A DNA stretch of 64,000 nt. Source: RI-153 sp963752935 (GTDB taxonomy: Bacteria > Chloroflexota > Anaerolineae > Caldilineales > Caldilineaceae). The notes beneath the pieces were generated by a model. That model was not told where the DNA came from and ran no database searches. It was given only the letters and a program-made list of their open reading frames with translations. Below, one piece after another: positions 16,907 through 26,437 of this stretch. The stretch spans positions 620,001 to 684,000 of the forward strand of contig CAVWAL010000008.1 of assembly GCA_963752935.1 (NCBI GenBank). The letters are read 5' to 3'. The translations under genes and the position numbers were made by a program. The stretch's first letter is position 1, and every line of letters begins with the position of its first letter.

Positions 16907-17431
16907 GTGACAGAGTGCACACTTGTCCTGATGAAAGGGCACCCGGCCACCGGCAAAAGCACTCTGGCGCGCGCATTGGCGCGTCGGTTGCACTGGCCGC
17001 TCATCGACAAAGACGATGTCAAAGATTTTACGGTCGGACTGCCCAATGGCAACGGCCTGGCCTATGATATCGCCTGGTCCATAGTGAGTACGCAACTGGC
17101 CCTGGGGATCTGCTGCATTGTGGATACGCCGCTCTCCTACCCCGTCGGCTATACACAGGGCTGCCGGCTCGCTGATGCACATGGCGCACGCCTGCTCGTC
17201 ATCGAGACGGTGTTGGACGAAACGGAGTGGCAACGCCGACTCGAAAAACGCCGTCCCCACGAATCTACCCACAAAATCAGTGACTGGACGGATATGCAGG
17301 CACTTCTACTCCGCTATAATGGCTGCTGGGACTATCACATCGATCCCACGCACCTGATGCAAGTGGACACGGCCCAGCCTGTGCAACGCTTGCTCGACCA
17401 AGTATGTGACCGCCTGGCTATGGCCACCTAG
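16907..17431 (+). CDS. Small AAA/P-loop kinase
   Basis: A 174-residue protein with Walker A MKGHPATGKSTLA at residues 9-21 and DKDDVKDF shortly after (substrate-side acidic pair). The lid region has RRLEKRRPHES. Proteins of this kind are close to gluconate-, chloramphenicol- or zeta-toxin-type kinases (AAA_33); the phosphoryl acceptor cannot be named. It begins at a GTG 4 bases after the aroC stop, so it is almost certainly translated from the aroC message. A shikimate kinase role is unlikely, since that activity is supplied by the aroKB fusion at 19.8 kb. Confidence 0.75.
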   Translation: MTECTLVLMKGHPATGKSTLARALARRLHWPLIDKDDVKDFTVGLPNGNGLAYDIAWSIVSTQLALGICCIVDTPLSYPVGYTQGCRLADAHGARLLVIETVLDETEWQRRLEKRRPHESTHKISDWTDMQALLLRYNGCWDYHIDPTHLMQVDTAQPVQRLLDQVCDRLAMAT

Positions 17432-17451
17432 CCCACCAGCACTCGGAACCC

Positions 17452-19689
17452 ATGAACAGACAATCCCCTTTTGCCGCTTGCCGCCACTTATTCTCGCCGC
17501 TGTGGACCAGGATCCTGTGGACCAGCGCTTTCTGGGTAACGGGCGCCGTTGCTGCGCTCCTGCTTAGCATGGACCCTACAGGGCTGACGTCACCCACGGT
17601 GCAGGCAGCCTCTGCTACAGACTGCGATGCCTCCCCCAGCGAGGACGCCTATCGCCCCGCCGACTGGTTCCTCTACTTTGCCGATGAGTTCAACTGCGCA
17701 GAAGTTCCTGACCATTGGTCCATACAGGGGCCTATGAGCAAAGCCGCCTATCAGCCGCCCCAGAACGGCTATGTTCAGGTGAAAAACGGCGCGCTTCAGG
17801 TGGGCGTGGTGGATGTGGACGTCTCGTTCCCCTATCTCTATCTTGTTGACGATAGCGCCACCAGTTACGACATTCCGTTCACTTCGCGGCGAATCGACTG
17901 GCTCCCAAACACCGGTGACTTTCGGCTGGCGATGCGCGTACGTTTTCAGGCCGAATTCTCGGGCGATCATCGAATTTCTATCTACGCCGACGGCCATAAA
18001 CCATCCTACGCCGGGCCGTTGTTTTACATCGGCTCGGACTACAATAAATCCGTCGAAGCATGGCGCGGCCTGATCGTTGGGGCAGACCGGGGTAGACAAT
18101 TCGTCGATCTAGACGACCATGGCTACCCCAATCCCTATGCTGAATGGGTTGTCATGACCGTCGATCACCGTCAGAGCCAGGATCGGTTTGAAATCGCCGT
18201 CGACGGCGTACCCATGCTGACGACGACACTGAGTAGTTTCAAGGAACAGGCTATCGCAGCCGTTCGGCCTGACGTGCTCTACCTGGGATCCCTGGCTTAT
18301 CTGGAATCTGCCGTAGGCTGGATCGACATCGAACTCGACTGGCTGCGCATCTACGCGCCGCCGTCGACGGTGCAGGCCACAGAGGGCATTCTGCAGGCAA
18401 CATTTGAGGCCACACCTATGCCCCAAGACGCACCGTCATCCTACACCGGTCTACTGCCCGCGGGGCCTTTCGCCAACACACCCTACTGGCACGAGGACTT
18501 CGACGGAGGCGACAGCGCCATGCCCGACTACTGGCGTCTGCTGGCGGATAACGATCCAGACAGCACCGATACCGTGGTATCCCACAGCCACGCCACCATT
18601 AGCAACAATGGCACGGCGCGGGCCGTGCCGGTGTGGGGGATCTACGACGATCTGCGCCTATATGTCGAGACCCCAACCGGCGCCGAGTCCGCCTATCTGG
18701 CCGAGCGCGCTCAGTCAAATACCGCCCATACTGCACCCTTGCTGCCTGCCACAGAAGGCGCTTCTGCTACCAAAGATCCAGCCTACGTCGACTGGCGTCC
18801 TAACCGCGGCAACATCCGCTACGCCTGGAAGGCGCGCCAGTCCGCCTCGGGCTATGGCGTTGAAGTGAGCAACGGTGGGCACGTCCCCTACTTTACCGGC
18901 GCCATGTTCTACACGTTGCTCGATACGACGCATGGCACCGGCGGCCAGTTCATCTTCCCCAGTTGTCAGGAAAAGTATTTCTGGAGGCTGCATCTCTTAC
19001 CCGAATATGCAGCACTGGGCGACATGGAGACGATCGTCACCGCGGACTATATCAACGGCACGGTCTTTCTCTATGTCGATGGGCAGTTGATCGGCTGGTG
19101 GCCGGAAAGTGATTGTTCCTTGAACTGGTATCTGCGCGGCGAGAACGCCACATCGCCCGATCTGCTCTTCTTTGGCAACCCGGCCATCGAGGCGCCGGGG
19201 CGATGGAGCGAGGTCGGCGTGGATTGGTTTGCCACCTTCGCCGGGGTAGACACGCCGCCGATGATCGAAGGCTGGCTGCCATACACAGACGAGATCTTTT
19301 TTGACTGGAATGCAGTCGACGATGCGGATGAGGTTGATGTCATGACCAGAACAGTCACATTGACGTCGACCGAACCGCTGCACTGGCAAGCCCATATCCA
19401 TGACCAATTCGAGTGGCTGGGGGTCACCCCGATTTCGGGCACAACGCGATTGACATCCACAGGCACCCTTGAACTGCCGCCTCTAGTCGCCTACTTGACG
19501 CTGACCGCCACCCGTCCTGTCACCTATGCGGATGATTCCACGGTGTTGATCCTCAACGCCGAGACAATAAGCGGCAGTCAAGTCGCGCCCTTTGCCGTGC
19601 CAATCACCTCCGTCTATAGCCGGCCGGCGGATACCTATCAGCAGTTTCTGCCCCATGTGATCGGCTCGACAGACGCCCGCCGACGCTAA
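17452..19689 (+). CDS. Secreted protein with two concanavalin/LamG-like domains
   Basis: A 745-residue exported protein. Residues ~20-52 form a long signal peptide with a hydrophobic stretch ending in TVQAAS-A. Two internal repeats follow (about 65-305 and 345-605). Each starts with a W-x-x-x-F-D/A-x-x-F-N/D-x-x-x-x-P-D-x-W pattern, has a Y-x-x-x-x-I-D-W-x-P-N-x-G/R-N/D-F/I-R strand block, and ends in G-x-x-x-I-E/V-x-D-W-x-x-x-Y/F-A. That layout resembles GH16- or LamG-type jelly rolls. The GH16 catalytic E-x-D-x-E was not seen, so a binding role is more likely than hydrolysis. The last ~130 residues are a beta-rich domain. It starts 20 bases after the kinase. Function unknown. Confidence 0.72.
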   Translation: MNRQSPFAACRHLFSPLWTRILWTSAFWVTGAVAALLLSMDPTGLTSPTVQAASATDCDASPSEDAYRPADWFLYFADEFNCAEVPDHWSIQGPMSKAAYQPPQNGYVQVKNGALQVGVVDVDVSFPYLYLVDDSATSYDIPFTSRRIDWLPNTGDFRLAMRVRFQAEFSGDHRISIYADGHKPSYAGPLFYIGSDYNKSVEAWRGLIVGADRGRQFVDLDDHGYPNPYAEWVVMTVDHRQSQDRFEIAVDGVPMLTTTLSSFKEQAIAAVRPDVLYLGSLAYLESAVGWIDIELDWLRIYAPPSTVQATEGILQATFEATPMPQDAPSSYTGLLPAGPFANTPYWHEDFDGGDSAMPDYWRLLADNDPDSTDTVVSHSHATISNNGTARAVPVWGIYDDLRLYVETPTGAESAYLAERAQSNTAHTAPLLPATEGASATKDPAYVDWRPNRGNIRYAWKARQSASGYGVEVSNGGHVPYFTGAMFYTLLDTTHGTGGQFIFPSCQEKYFWRLHLLPEYAALGDMETIVTADYINGTVFLYVDGQLIGWWPESDCSLNWYLRGENATSPDLLFFGNPAIEAPGRWSEVGVDWFATFAGVDTPPMIEGWLPYTDEIFFDWNAVDDADEVDVMTRTVTLTSTEPLHWQAHIHDQFEWLGVTPISGTTRLTSTGTLELPPLVAYLTLTATRPVTYADDSTVLILNAETISGSQVAPFAVPITSVYSRPADTYQQFLPHVIGSTDARRR

Positions 19690-19856
19690 ATTGTCCCTGT
19701 TAAACTCCTGGCAGGTTTGACCTTTGTCCGATGCCGCTATAGACTTCTTCACTCACTGTCTCAGCGCGCCAACCACGTTTTGATTTGGCTTATACAGGAC
19801 GAGTGACGGTTGACCATTCTTCGATCCAGACCCCACAAACAGCATCGGCGGAAGCG

Positions 19857-21473
19857 ATGACGATTCCTATACTCCCGACGTTAAACGACGACAATGTGAT
19901 CCTCACCGGTTTCATGGGCACGGGCAAGACCACGGTTGGCCGCCTATTGGCAGAACTGCTCGATCGCCCTTTTGTGGACATGGACGAGCAACTGGAGCGC
20001 CATTTCGGCAAGACGATTGCCGAGGTATTTGCGGCAGAGGGCGAAGACGTATTTCGAGTAGCCGAGGCGCAACTGTGCGCACAGTTGGCCACACAGCGGG
20101 GGCTGGTGGTGGCAACAGGCGGCGGCGCACTGGTGAACTACCAGAATCGTCAGTCGTTGGCGGCCAGCGGCCCTATCGTCTGCTTGACGGCCGGCGTCAA
20201 TGCCATCCTGGAGCGGTTGGCCGCTGCCGAGGATCGCCCACTGCTGGCTAGCGAGGAAGGAGATCGCCGCCTGCGCATCGAGCAGTTGCTGCTCAGCCGG
20301 CGCAACGCCTACGCCGAAATTCCGCTGCAAGTGCCCACCGATCACGTCACGCCGAATCTGATCGTCGAGCGGGTGATCGAAGCGCTCAAGGCCCACGCCG
20401 AAGTGCCCGGCATGATGCGCATCAATGTCCCCTCGCCTGAGGGTGACTACCATATTTGCATCGGTGACGGCATTCTCAACGCCGCAGGCACACTACTGGC
20501 CAACCGCAACCTGGCGCGTGGGCCGGTCGCCATCGTCACCAACCCCACCTTGGCCGAGCTGCACGCCGAAGCCCTGGCGGCGAGTCTGCGCAGCGCGGGC
20601 TATGCACCCGTCCTCTGCGTGCTGCCGGAAGGCGAACAGCACAAAACGCTGGATTCTGTCGCTTCGCTCTACACACAGTTTATCGCCGGGGGGCTGGATC
20701 GACGCAGCGCCGTGATCAGCCTCGGCGGCGGCGTCATCGGCGACATGGCCGGCTTTGCCGCGGCCAGTTACCTGCGCGGCGTCCCCTTTGTGCAGATCCC
20801 GACCTCGCTGCTCTCGATGGTCGACGCCTCGGTGGGCGGCAAAACCGGCGTCGATCTGCCGCAGGGGAAGAACCTGGTCGGCGCCTTCAAACAGCCCGCC
20901 GTCGTCATTATAGACACGGGCGTGCTCTCCACCCTGCCCGGCGAGGAGTTCCGCGCCGGGTTAGCCGAAATCGTCAAACATGGCATCATCGGCGCGCCCG
21001 ATCTCTTTCAGCAGCTAGAAAGCGTCGGGCCGACCAGTTTGTCGCAGTTGGTGCGCGATGCGGTCCAGGTGAAGGTAGACATTGTCATCGAAGACCCCTA
21101 CGAACAGGGACGCCGCGCCGTCCTCAACCTGGGGCACACGTTCGGTCACGCTCTGGAGCAAGTAAGCGAGTACACGATCCGCCACGGCGAAGGCGTCGCC
21201 ATTGGCATGGTGGCCGCTGCCGAAATGGCCGCCGCCCTGGGCCGCTGTGATCCTGCGCTGGTCGTCCGCATTCGTGAACTGTTGGATCGGCTGGGCCTGC
21301 CCGTCAGCGCGCCCGGATACGACGTCGCCGCCGTGCGCGCCGCCATGGGTCAAGACAAAAAACGCCAGGGCAAGACGATCCGATTCATCATCCCGCAGGC
21401 CGTCGGCGATGTCACGATCATCGACAACCCCGGCGAGGAGATTGTCGCAGCCGCAATCAAGAAGATCCTGTAA
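19857..21473 (+). CDS. aroKB: Bifunctional shikimate kinase / 3-dehydroquinate synthase
   Basis: A 538-residue fusion of two shikimate-pathway enzymes. Residues ~10-175 are shikimate kinase: P-loop GFMGTGKTTVG, then FVDMDEQLERHFGKTI (substrate-binding Asp), VATGGGALV (Walker B) and the lid with EDRPLL. Residues ~195-538 are dehydroquinate synthase: SLGGGVIGDMAGFAAASYLRG for NAD, PTSLLSMVDASVGGKTGVD, the metal-binding Glu in GLAEIVKHG, and the histidines in LGHTFGHALE and HGEGVAIGM. Both domains look catalytically complete. The frame opens at a TTG (19785) and a GTG (19803), but ATG 19857 has GGCGGAAG before it and fits the normal kinase N-terminus. It performs steps 2 and 5 of the pathway. 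Confidence 0.95.
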   Translation: MTIPILPTLNDDNVILTGFMGTGKTTVGRLLAELLDRPFVDMDEQLERHFGKTIAEVFAAEGEDVFRVAEAQLCAQLATQRGLVVATGGGALVNYQNRQSLAASGPIVCLTAGVNAILERLAAAEDRPLLASEEGDRRLRIEQLLLSRRNAYAEIPLQVPTDHVTPNLIVERVIEALKAHAEVPGMMRINVPSPEGDYHICIGDGILNAAGTLLANRNLARGPVAIVTNPTLAELHAEALAASLRSAGYAPVLCVLPEGEQHKTLDSVASLYTQFIAGGLDRRSAVISLGGGVIGDMAGFAAASYLRGVPFVQIPTSLLSMVDASVGGKTGVDLPQGKNLVGAFKQPAVVIIDTGVLSTLPGEEFRAGLAEIVKHGIIGAPDLFQQLESVGPTSLSQLVRDAVQVKVDIVIEDPYEQGRRAVLNLGHTFGHALEQVSEYTIRHGEGVAIGMVAAAEMAAALGRCDPALVVRIRELLDRLGLPVSAPGYDVAAVRAAMGQDKKRQGKTIRFIIPQAVGDVTIIDNPGEEIVAAAIKKIL

Positions 21474-21575
21474 CTTGAGAAGAAACGCCAGGCTGTGTTG
21501 ACACTTCACAGGGCCTCTGGACAAGGCAGCGTCGAGCGACAACACGCTGGTCATGCATCAAGCGTGATTTGATCG

Positions 21576-21633
21576 GTAGGGGCGCTGCTTGCTGCGCCCG
21601 GCACACTGTGGGCGCAGCAAGCAGCGCCCCTAC
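21576..21633. repeat. Perfect 24-bp inverted repeat between aroKB and aroQ
   Basis: The arms at 21576-21599 and 21610-21633 are exact reverse complements of 24 bases around a 10-base loop. Neither side has a T run. The stem GTAGGGGCGCTGCTTGCTGC has the look of a dispersed intergenic palindrome more than a terminator. It lies in the 251-base gap between the two genes, which otherwise shows nothing. Confidence 0.8.
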
Positions 21634-21724
21634 GGAATTGCCATCACTCGACCGTTGACACGATGCCAGGAGCCGCACGGGGAATGTCAGCAATCCCTAA
21701 AAACATATAAATGAGGAGAGTTCT

Positions 21725-22168
21725 ATGGCCAAGATTGCATTGCTCCACGGCCCAAATCTGAATTTATTGGGTGTACGCGAAAAAAGCATCTACGGCACCG
21801 TGACCCTAGAGGTGATCAACCGGCGAGTAATCGACGCCGCCGATGCGGCGCATGAGGTGCGTGCCTTCCAAAGCAACTACGAAGGAGCGCTCATCGACTT
21901 TATTCACGAGGCGCGTAGCTGGGCCAACGGCATTTTGATCAACCCCGGTGCATTTACACACTATTCCTATGCGCTGCGCGACGCCATCGTCGGCGTTGCC
22001 CTGCCTACCGTAGAAGTACATCTCAGCAACATCCACAGCCGCGAAGCGTTTCGCCATCAATCGGTGCTGGCGCCCATCTGTGTCGGCCAGATCTGCGGCT
22101 TCGGCTGGCGCAGTTACACACTGGGGCTACAGGCGCTCCTCGATCATCTGGCCGACCAAACAGCATAA
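21725..22168 (+). CDS. aroQ: 3-dehydroquinate dehydratase, type II
   Basis: A 147-residue enzyme that dehydrates 3-dehydroquinate to 3-dehydroshikimate; type II forms a dodecamer. The N-terminal HGPNLNLLGVREKSIYG contains the catalytic Tyr and lid Arg; INPGAFTHYSYALRDA and EVHLSNIHSREAFR carry the substrate Asn and catalytic His. GGAGAG precedes the ATG. It supplies step 3 of the shikimate pathway, next to the step 2/5 fusion enzyme. Confidence 0.96.
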   Translation: MAKIALLHGPNLNLLGVREKSIYGTVTLEVINRRVIDAADAAHEVRAFQSNYEGALIDFIHEARSWANGILINPGAFTHYSYALRDAIVGVALPTVEVHLSNIHSREAFRHQSVLAPICVGQICGFGWRSYTLGLQALLDHLADQTA

Positions 22169-22228
22169 GACACAGAGCCAACGCAGGGTCGGCCACGGGC
22201 ATCTGAATTGCCCAACAAAAAGTTCGGA

Positions 22229-22258
22229 TTTCACGCAGACACGACGGCGTGCTATACT
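22229..22258 (+). promoter_or_regulatory. Candidate promoter for the solute-binding lipoprotein gene
   Basis: A good -10, TATACT at 22253-22258, lies about 55 bases before the gene start. The best -35 at 18 bases, TTTCAC, is poor, so the site rests mainly on the -10. Confidence 0.3.
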
Positions 22259-22312
22259 GTTGCCCATCTCTACATCCGTTTTTGTTCCTGAATCACCAGG
22301 TACTTCGGCAAC

Positions 22313-23679
22313 TTGAACACTTACTTTGTGCGGACCCGATCGTGTGATGCACCATCGCATCGCCGTTCAGTCACCTATTTGATCCTCGTATGCGGATTAT
22401 TAGGATTGCTATTGGCCGGCTGCCAGGATCGGGCAACGCCTCCGCCGCCAACATCCACACCCTTCAGTTCGGCGACGACACCGCTCCCCGGCGCCGCCAC
22501 CACGGCCACACAGGAAACAACTGAGCCACTCCCCGCCGACGCGTCCACAGCCACGCCGGCAACCGAACGGATGGCGGCACGCTGACCCTTTGGCATAGTT
22601 GGGGTGGACGCGACGCCGAAGCTTTGTCTTTGATGTTAAGCGCCTTCCAGGCCGAGAATCCCCACGTACAGATTGATACGCTGTTTGTCGCTTACGATCA
22701 ACTGCCGCAGGCCTATGTGGACGCAGTCTACGCCGAGGCAGGACCGGACTTGATCCTGGCGCCGACGTGGTGGCTAAACCAACTGGCCGACGCCGAGGCA
22801 CTGGTTCCTCTCGACGATCTCATGGACGCAGAGATTTTGGCCGGGTACTGGCCTGCTGCCTTGCAGAACCTGCGCTATCAAGGACAGCTATGGGGACTGC
22901 CAACCAATTTTGACGTGGTTTCGCTTTATTACAACCGCAACTTGATCGATGAGGCAGCGTTGCCTACCACGACCGACGAGATGCTCGCTCTGGCCCAGGC
23001 CGATCCGACCCAGGGCGCAGGCTTGTACGCCAACTTTTATCACCTGTTCTGGGGAATCCCGGCCTACGGCGGCTCGCTCTTCGACGAGGACGGACGTGTG
23101 ATCCTCGAACAGACCACGGGCACGGCCGAGTTTCTGTCCTGGCTGTCGACGATGGAGCAGACGCCGGGCGTTTTCGTGGAGCAGGATTACGGCGAACTGC
23201 TCGACCGCTTCAAGAAAGGCGAATTTGCCTTTTTCGTCGACGGTCCCTGGAGCCGAGACGATCTCCGCCAGAGCCTGGGTGATGCCTTGGCCGTCGCCCT
23301 GCTGCCGGCAGGCCCCGCCGGCCCGGCACGTCCCTGGTTAAGTGCCGAAGGCGTGATGATCAACCCGGCTATCCCACAGGCGCAGCAGCGATTGGCGTTA
23401 CAATTGGCCATCCACCTATCGAGTGCAGAAAGCAGTACGATCCTGGCCGAGACTGCGGGCCGCATCCCGGCCTGGAGCGACACTGAACTCAACGATCCAA
23501 TTTCGGCCGGTTTCATGCGTCAGGCCGAGTCCGCGATTGCACTCACCAATCGGCCCGAGATGGCCGAAGTCTGGGGCTATGCCGGCGACATGTTGCTCAA
23601 AGTGATCAACCAGGTCATGTCGCCGCAACAGGCTGTCCTCGAAACCAGTACGTTGATCAACGAAGCCAACGGCAAGTAG
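22313..23679 (+). CDS. ABC sugar-type extracellular solute-binding lipoprotein, interrupted by one apparent frameshift
   Basis: The first frame (22313-22585) encodes a lipoprotein signal with lipobox LLLAGC, then a Pro/Thr-rich linker. It stops at 22583. The second frame carries the mature domain: GGTLTLWHSWGGRDAEALS begins at 22574, upstream of the first ATG at 22624. It runs to PQQAVLETSTLINEANGK, and has the family-1 solute-binding fold (AYGGSLFDEDG, FKKGEFAFFVDGPW). A one-base deletion in the linker near 22570 would explain the split. The whole protein would be about 455 residues, normal for a maltose-type binding protein. The start is a TTG (or GTG at 22328). No permease or ATPase gene lies beside it, so it is an orphan or uses shared partners. 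Confidence 0.8.
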
Positions 23680-23777
23680 ATTTCCGCCCTCGCTCCCCAT
23701 CACCTCCTGCTCTCTGCCCTTCTTTTCTTCTTTCCACTCTGGCTGATGTACAATGTCAGGCGAGGAAGTGGCAGACT

Positions 23778-24788
23778 ATGACACAAAACGATACCACCTA
23801 TCAAATTTTCAATCTACAGACAATGTCGGGTGTCCATCCTGGCAGCCGCACTGCTGTCATGCAGCGTATTCGGCTGCTGCCGCTGACCGGCGAGGAGCGC
23901 TCCCTGCACTGGGCGCGTCTGCTTTGGTACAATGAACCGCCCAGTTGCGTCCTTTACCTGCAAAGCAACACGTCTGAGCAGTGGGAAGCGTCGCCATTGC
24001 TGCGCATTGAAAATCCGTTGGCGGGCGATTTTGGCGCCACCCTGCATGCCGCACTGACCGATGCCGGTTGGCGCGCGTTTACATGCGGAGAGTGCAGTCA
24101 TTGGCAGCCCCTGACTGACCCTGCCCACGACAGGGCGGCGCTCAACGAGGACGCAATTCCCCTGGGTCGCTGCGGCTGGGGCGCCGTCTCATCCGACGCC
24201 ATCACCCTACCAGAGGCGCTGCGCGAGCAGTCGATGCTGGCCCTGGGCTGCCCCGAGTGGGAAAAAGCCACCGATGTGCAAGCGGCGGCACCACAGCGCG
24301 TGGCCGAGGAAGAACTGGAACCGCCCACTGTTGCAGCGTGGCAAGCACTGAAGATTCGTCTGCGCATGGCTCGCCCTGAAACGCCACGGCCCTCTTGGGG
24401 GCAACGAATTGTTGAGCGCAGCGGTGTCGGCGCCGGCACTGAACCTTGTTTTGCCTGTCAGGGGCGGCTCGCCAATCTTGGCGCGTTCGTTGTCTCTACC
24501 GTCGAAGACGATAAGCGCACATTTAGTGTCTGGCGCTGTCGACGCTGCCATAGCTACTACCTCAACGACTGGATCGACCGCTGGGAACGACTCGACTCGT
24601 TGGAAACTGAAGAGACCTATTACCGACTGGCGCCCGTGGAAGCTGTAGAGCTACTCGCCCTGTTCGACGATGTCATCGGCGGAGAACACCCTGCCGGTCG
24701 ACGCAATCGTTCTGAACAGCGAAGCTGGCTTGAACATTTTGTTGAGAACCGCATCAAACTCAGCTATCAGATACGACAAGGGCGCTAA
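23778..24788 (+). CDS. Unknown protein with two zinc-ribbon-like cysteine clusters
   Basis: A 336-residue soluble protein I do not recognise. The first cluster is FTCGECSHWQP with a later RCGWG (about residues 96-136). The second is PCFACQGRL, followed 29 residues later by WRCRRCHSYY (about residues 223-262). Four cysteines in two CxxC pairs at that spacing strongly suggest a zinc ribbon. The spacer between the clusters is charged. A TACAAT -10 box lies at 23749-23754. The next gene starts 17 bases after its stop, so it is likely cotranscribed with the M23-like protein. Confidence 0.65.
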   Translation: MTQNDTTYQIFNLQTMSGVHPGSRTAVMQRIRLLPLTGEERSLHWARLLWYNEPPSCVLYLQSNTSEQWEASPLLRIENPLAGDFGATLHAALTDAGWRAFTCGECSHWQPLTDPAHDRAALNEDAIPLGRCGWGAVSSDAITLPEALREQSMLALGCPEWEKATDVQAAAPQRVAEEELEPPTVAAWQALKIRLRMARPETPRPSWGQRIVERSGVGAGTEPCFACQGRLANLGAFVVSTVEDDKRTFSVWRCRRCHSYYLNDWIDRWERLDSLETEETYYRLAPVEAVELLALFDDVIGGEHPAGRRNRSEQRSWLEHFVENRIKLSYQIRQGR

Positions 24789-24805
24789 GAAAGCTATACC
24801 GGATC

Positions 24806-25873
24806 ATGAAGCCCGAACAGACTACGCCGATGGAAGAAGCCGAATCGAGCCACAAGACGTGGCTCGCTCTCGAAACACGCCCCCATAACGTGATCGCAGC
24901 CGTCTATGACGACTTGCCCTTCCCCTCGCTCTACCCAATGCAAGAGGTTGCCTTTGATCTGGGCATCACCGCCCACAACAGTGATGTCGAACTCAAGGGG
25001 CTGATCTTGCAGGCATACAACGGACATCAGCTACTACAGGAGCAGCGCTGGCCGGCTCACCTTATCCAGCGGCGCACCGGGCTAACAGACCTGACCATCC
25101 AGACGGGGACAGGGCTGGCCGTGCGTACACTCCACGTCATGCTGCCTGCCTTTGAGCGGTTAACACATGTCGAGGTGACCGCTGTGGGCAAAGAGTTGGG
25201 TGGCGACAACCAGAATGTGCAGAGTGTACGTCAGGTGATGGTTTCCTACCACGAGCAGCAGACCGATCTGCACTTTCCGCTTGAAGGGGCATGGTGGGCA
25301 ATCCAGGCAGCGGATTGGAGTGACTTCCACAAAACCGAAGTCTACAGCCAACCCTATGCGCTCGACCTCGTCAAACTGGGCCAGGACAATCAGGTATATG
25401 GCGGCAATGGACGCTCGTTGACCGATCACTATAGTTGGGATCAGCCCGTCTATGCCACGGCAGGTGGCAAGGTGGCGCATGTCTGCTACGACATGCCCGA
25501 CATGCTGCCCGGCGCCGTCCCGGATCAAGCCATCTTGCGCGGGGACATGCGCCGGATCCTGGGCAATGCCGTAGCCATCAGCCATGCCAACGGCGAGTTT
25601 AGCTACTTCGCGCACCTGCAGCAGGCCAGCATTCAGGTGAGCGTTGGCGATATGATCCGTCGTGGCACGTTGATCGGTCGTGTGGGCAACAGTGGCAACT
25701 CGCCCGGACCGCATCTTCACTTTCACGTGATGAACGGCCCCAATCTCTTTATCGACCAGGGGCTGCCTTTCAAATTCAGCCATTTTGGAGCCGGCGGTCA
25801 GTTTTTCGACGAGCCGACCACCATCCCCACACGCATGATCGTCGTCGGTCCTGACCGCTCAACGTCGGCGTAG
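24806..25873 (+). CDS. M23 (LytM-type) metallopeptidase-like protein without signal peptide
   Basis: A 355-residue protein. The last ~170 residues are a LytM/M23 fold: YALDLVKLG gives the metal-binding Asp, PVYATAGGKVAHV the core strand, NAVAISHANGEFSYFAHL the conserved His, and NSGNSPGPHLHFHVM the H-x-H motif. All expected ligands have candidates. M23 enzymes cut peptidoglycan cross-links, but this one has no signal peptide or membrane helix; the first 180 residues are a beta-rich domain of unknown type. Either export is by another route or the protein acts inside the cell. It lies between the zinc-ribbon protein and an acidic protein in a probable operon. Confidence 0.75.
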   Translation: MKPEQTTPMEEAESSHKTWLALETRPHNVIAAVYDDLPFPSLYPMQEVAFDLGITAHNSDVELKGLILQAYNGHQLLQEQRWPAHLIQRRTGLTDLTIQTGTGLAVRTLHVMLPAFERLTHVEVTAVGKELGGDNQNVQSVRQVMVSYHEQQTDLHFPLEGAWWAIQAADWSDFHKTEVYSQPYALDLVKLGQDNQVYGGNGRSLTDHYSWDQPVYATAGGKVAHVCYDMPDMLPGAVPDQAILRGDMRRILGNAVAISHANGEFSYFAHLQQASIQVSVGDMIRRGTLIGRVGNSGNSPGPHLHFHVMNGPNLFIDQGLPFKFSHFGAGGQFFDEPTTIPTRMIVVGPDRSTSA

Positions 25874-25895
25874 CCAGCAAAAGGAGAATCGTTCG

Positions 25896-26357
25896 GTGTC
25901 GACAGACAATCACCAACATACTGAAGAAGATGATCTGGACTTTCACCAAATCGTCACAGATGAACTCTACACCGAGTTAGTCGAAAGCATCGAAGGACAG
26001 AAAGTCGTTGGCCTGGCAGTGTGGGAAGAATCACTCGCCGACGAAGAGGGCGAAGAGATCCCACCGGCAACCCGGCAGATCTTTGATCTGGACCTCTACC
26101 TGGAAAACCAGCTCTATCTCGAACTGTACGCCACTTACATTTTTGACGATCCCGAAAGTGATGCCTTGCGTGGACTGGATCGGATTGGTACAATATGTAC
26201 CAAGCTGATCGAAACCGGGATCTGGCTTGAAGAAATCGCCGTTACAGAGGAAAATGAACTCGTTCTCATCCTCAGCCGCAATCACCGCCCTCACCTTTAC
26301 CTCAACGTAGGCGGATGGAGCATGGAAGAGTGGGAAACGCTTCCTGACGAGGATTGA
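25896..26357 (+). CDS. Acidic protein of unknown function
   Basis: A 153-residue, very acidic protein (about a quarter Asp and Glu). It begins at a GTG with AAGGAGAA at normal distance. It alternates beta strands (VVGLAVWEES, DLDLYLENQLYLELYATYIF, ELVLILSRN) with acidic turns and ends WSMEEWETLPDED. It has no signal peptide or transmembrane segment. No family is recognised. It starts 22 bases after the M23-like gene. Confidence 0.65.
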   Translation: MSTDNHQHTEEDDLDFHQIVTDELYTELVESIEGQKVVGLAVWEESLADEEGEEIPPATRQIFDLDLYLENQLYLELYATYIFDDPESDALRGLDRIGTICTKLIETGIWLEEIAVTEENELVLILSRNHRPHLYLNVGGWSMEEWETLPDED

Positions 26358-26437
26358 TCCTATCACTCACACCCGGCCAATACGCCGTCAACCAATTCTT
26401 GACCCAAACACGACCCCGGACGGGGAGGAGATGGACA

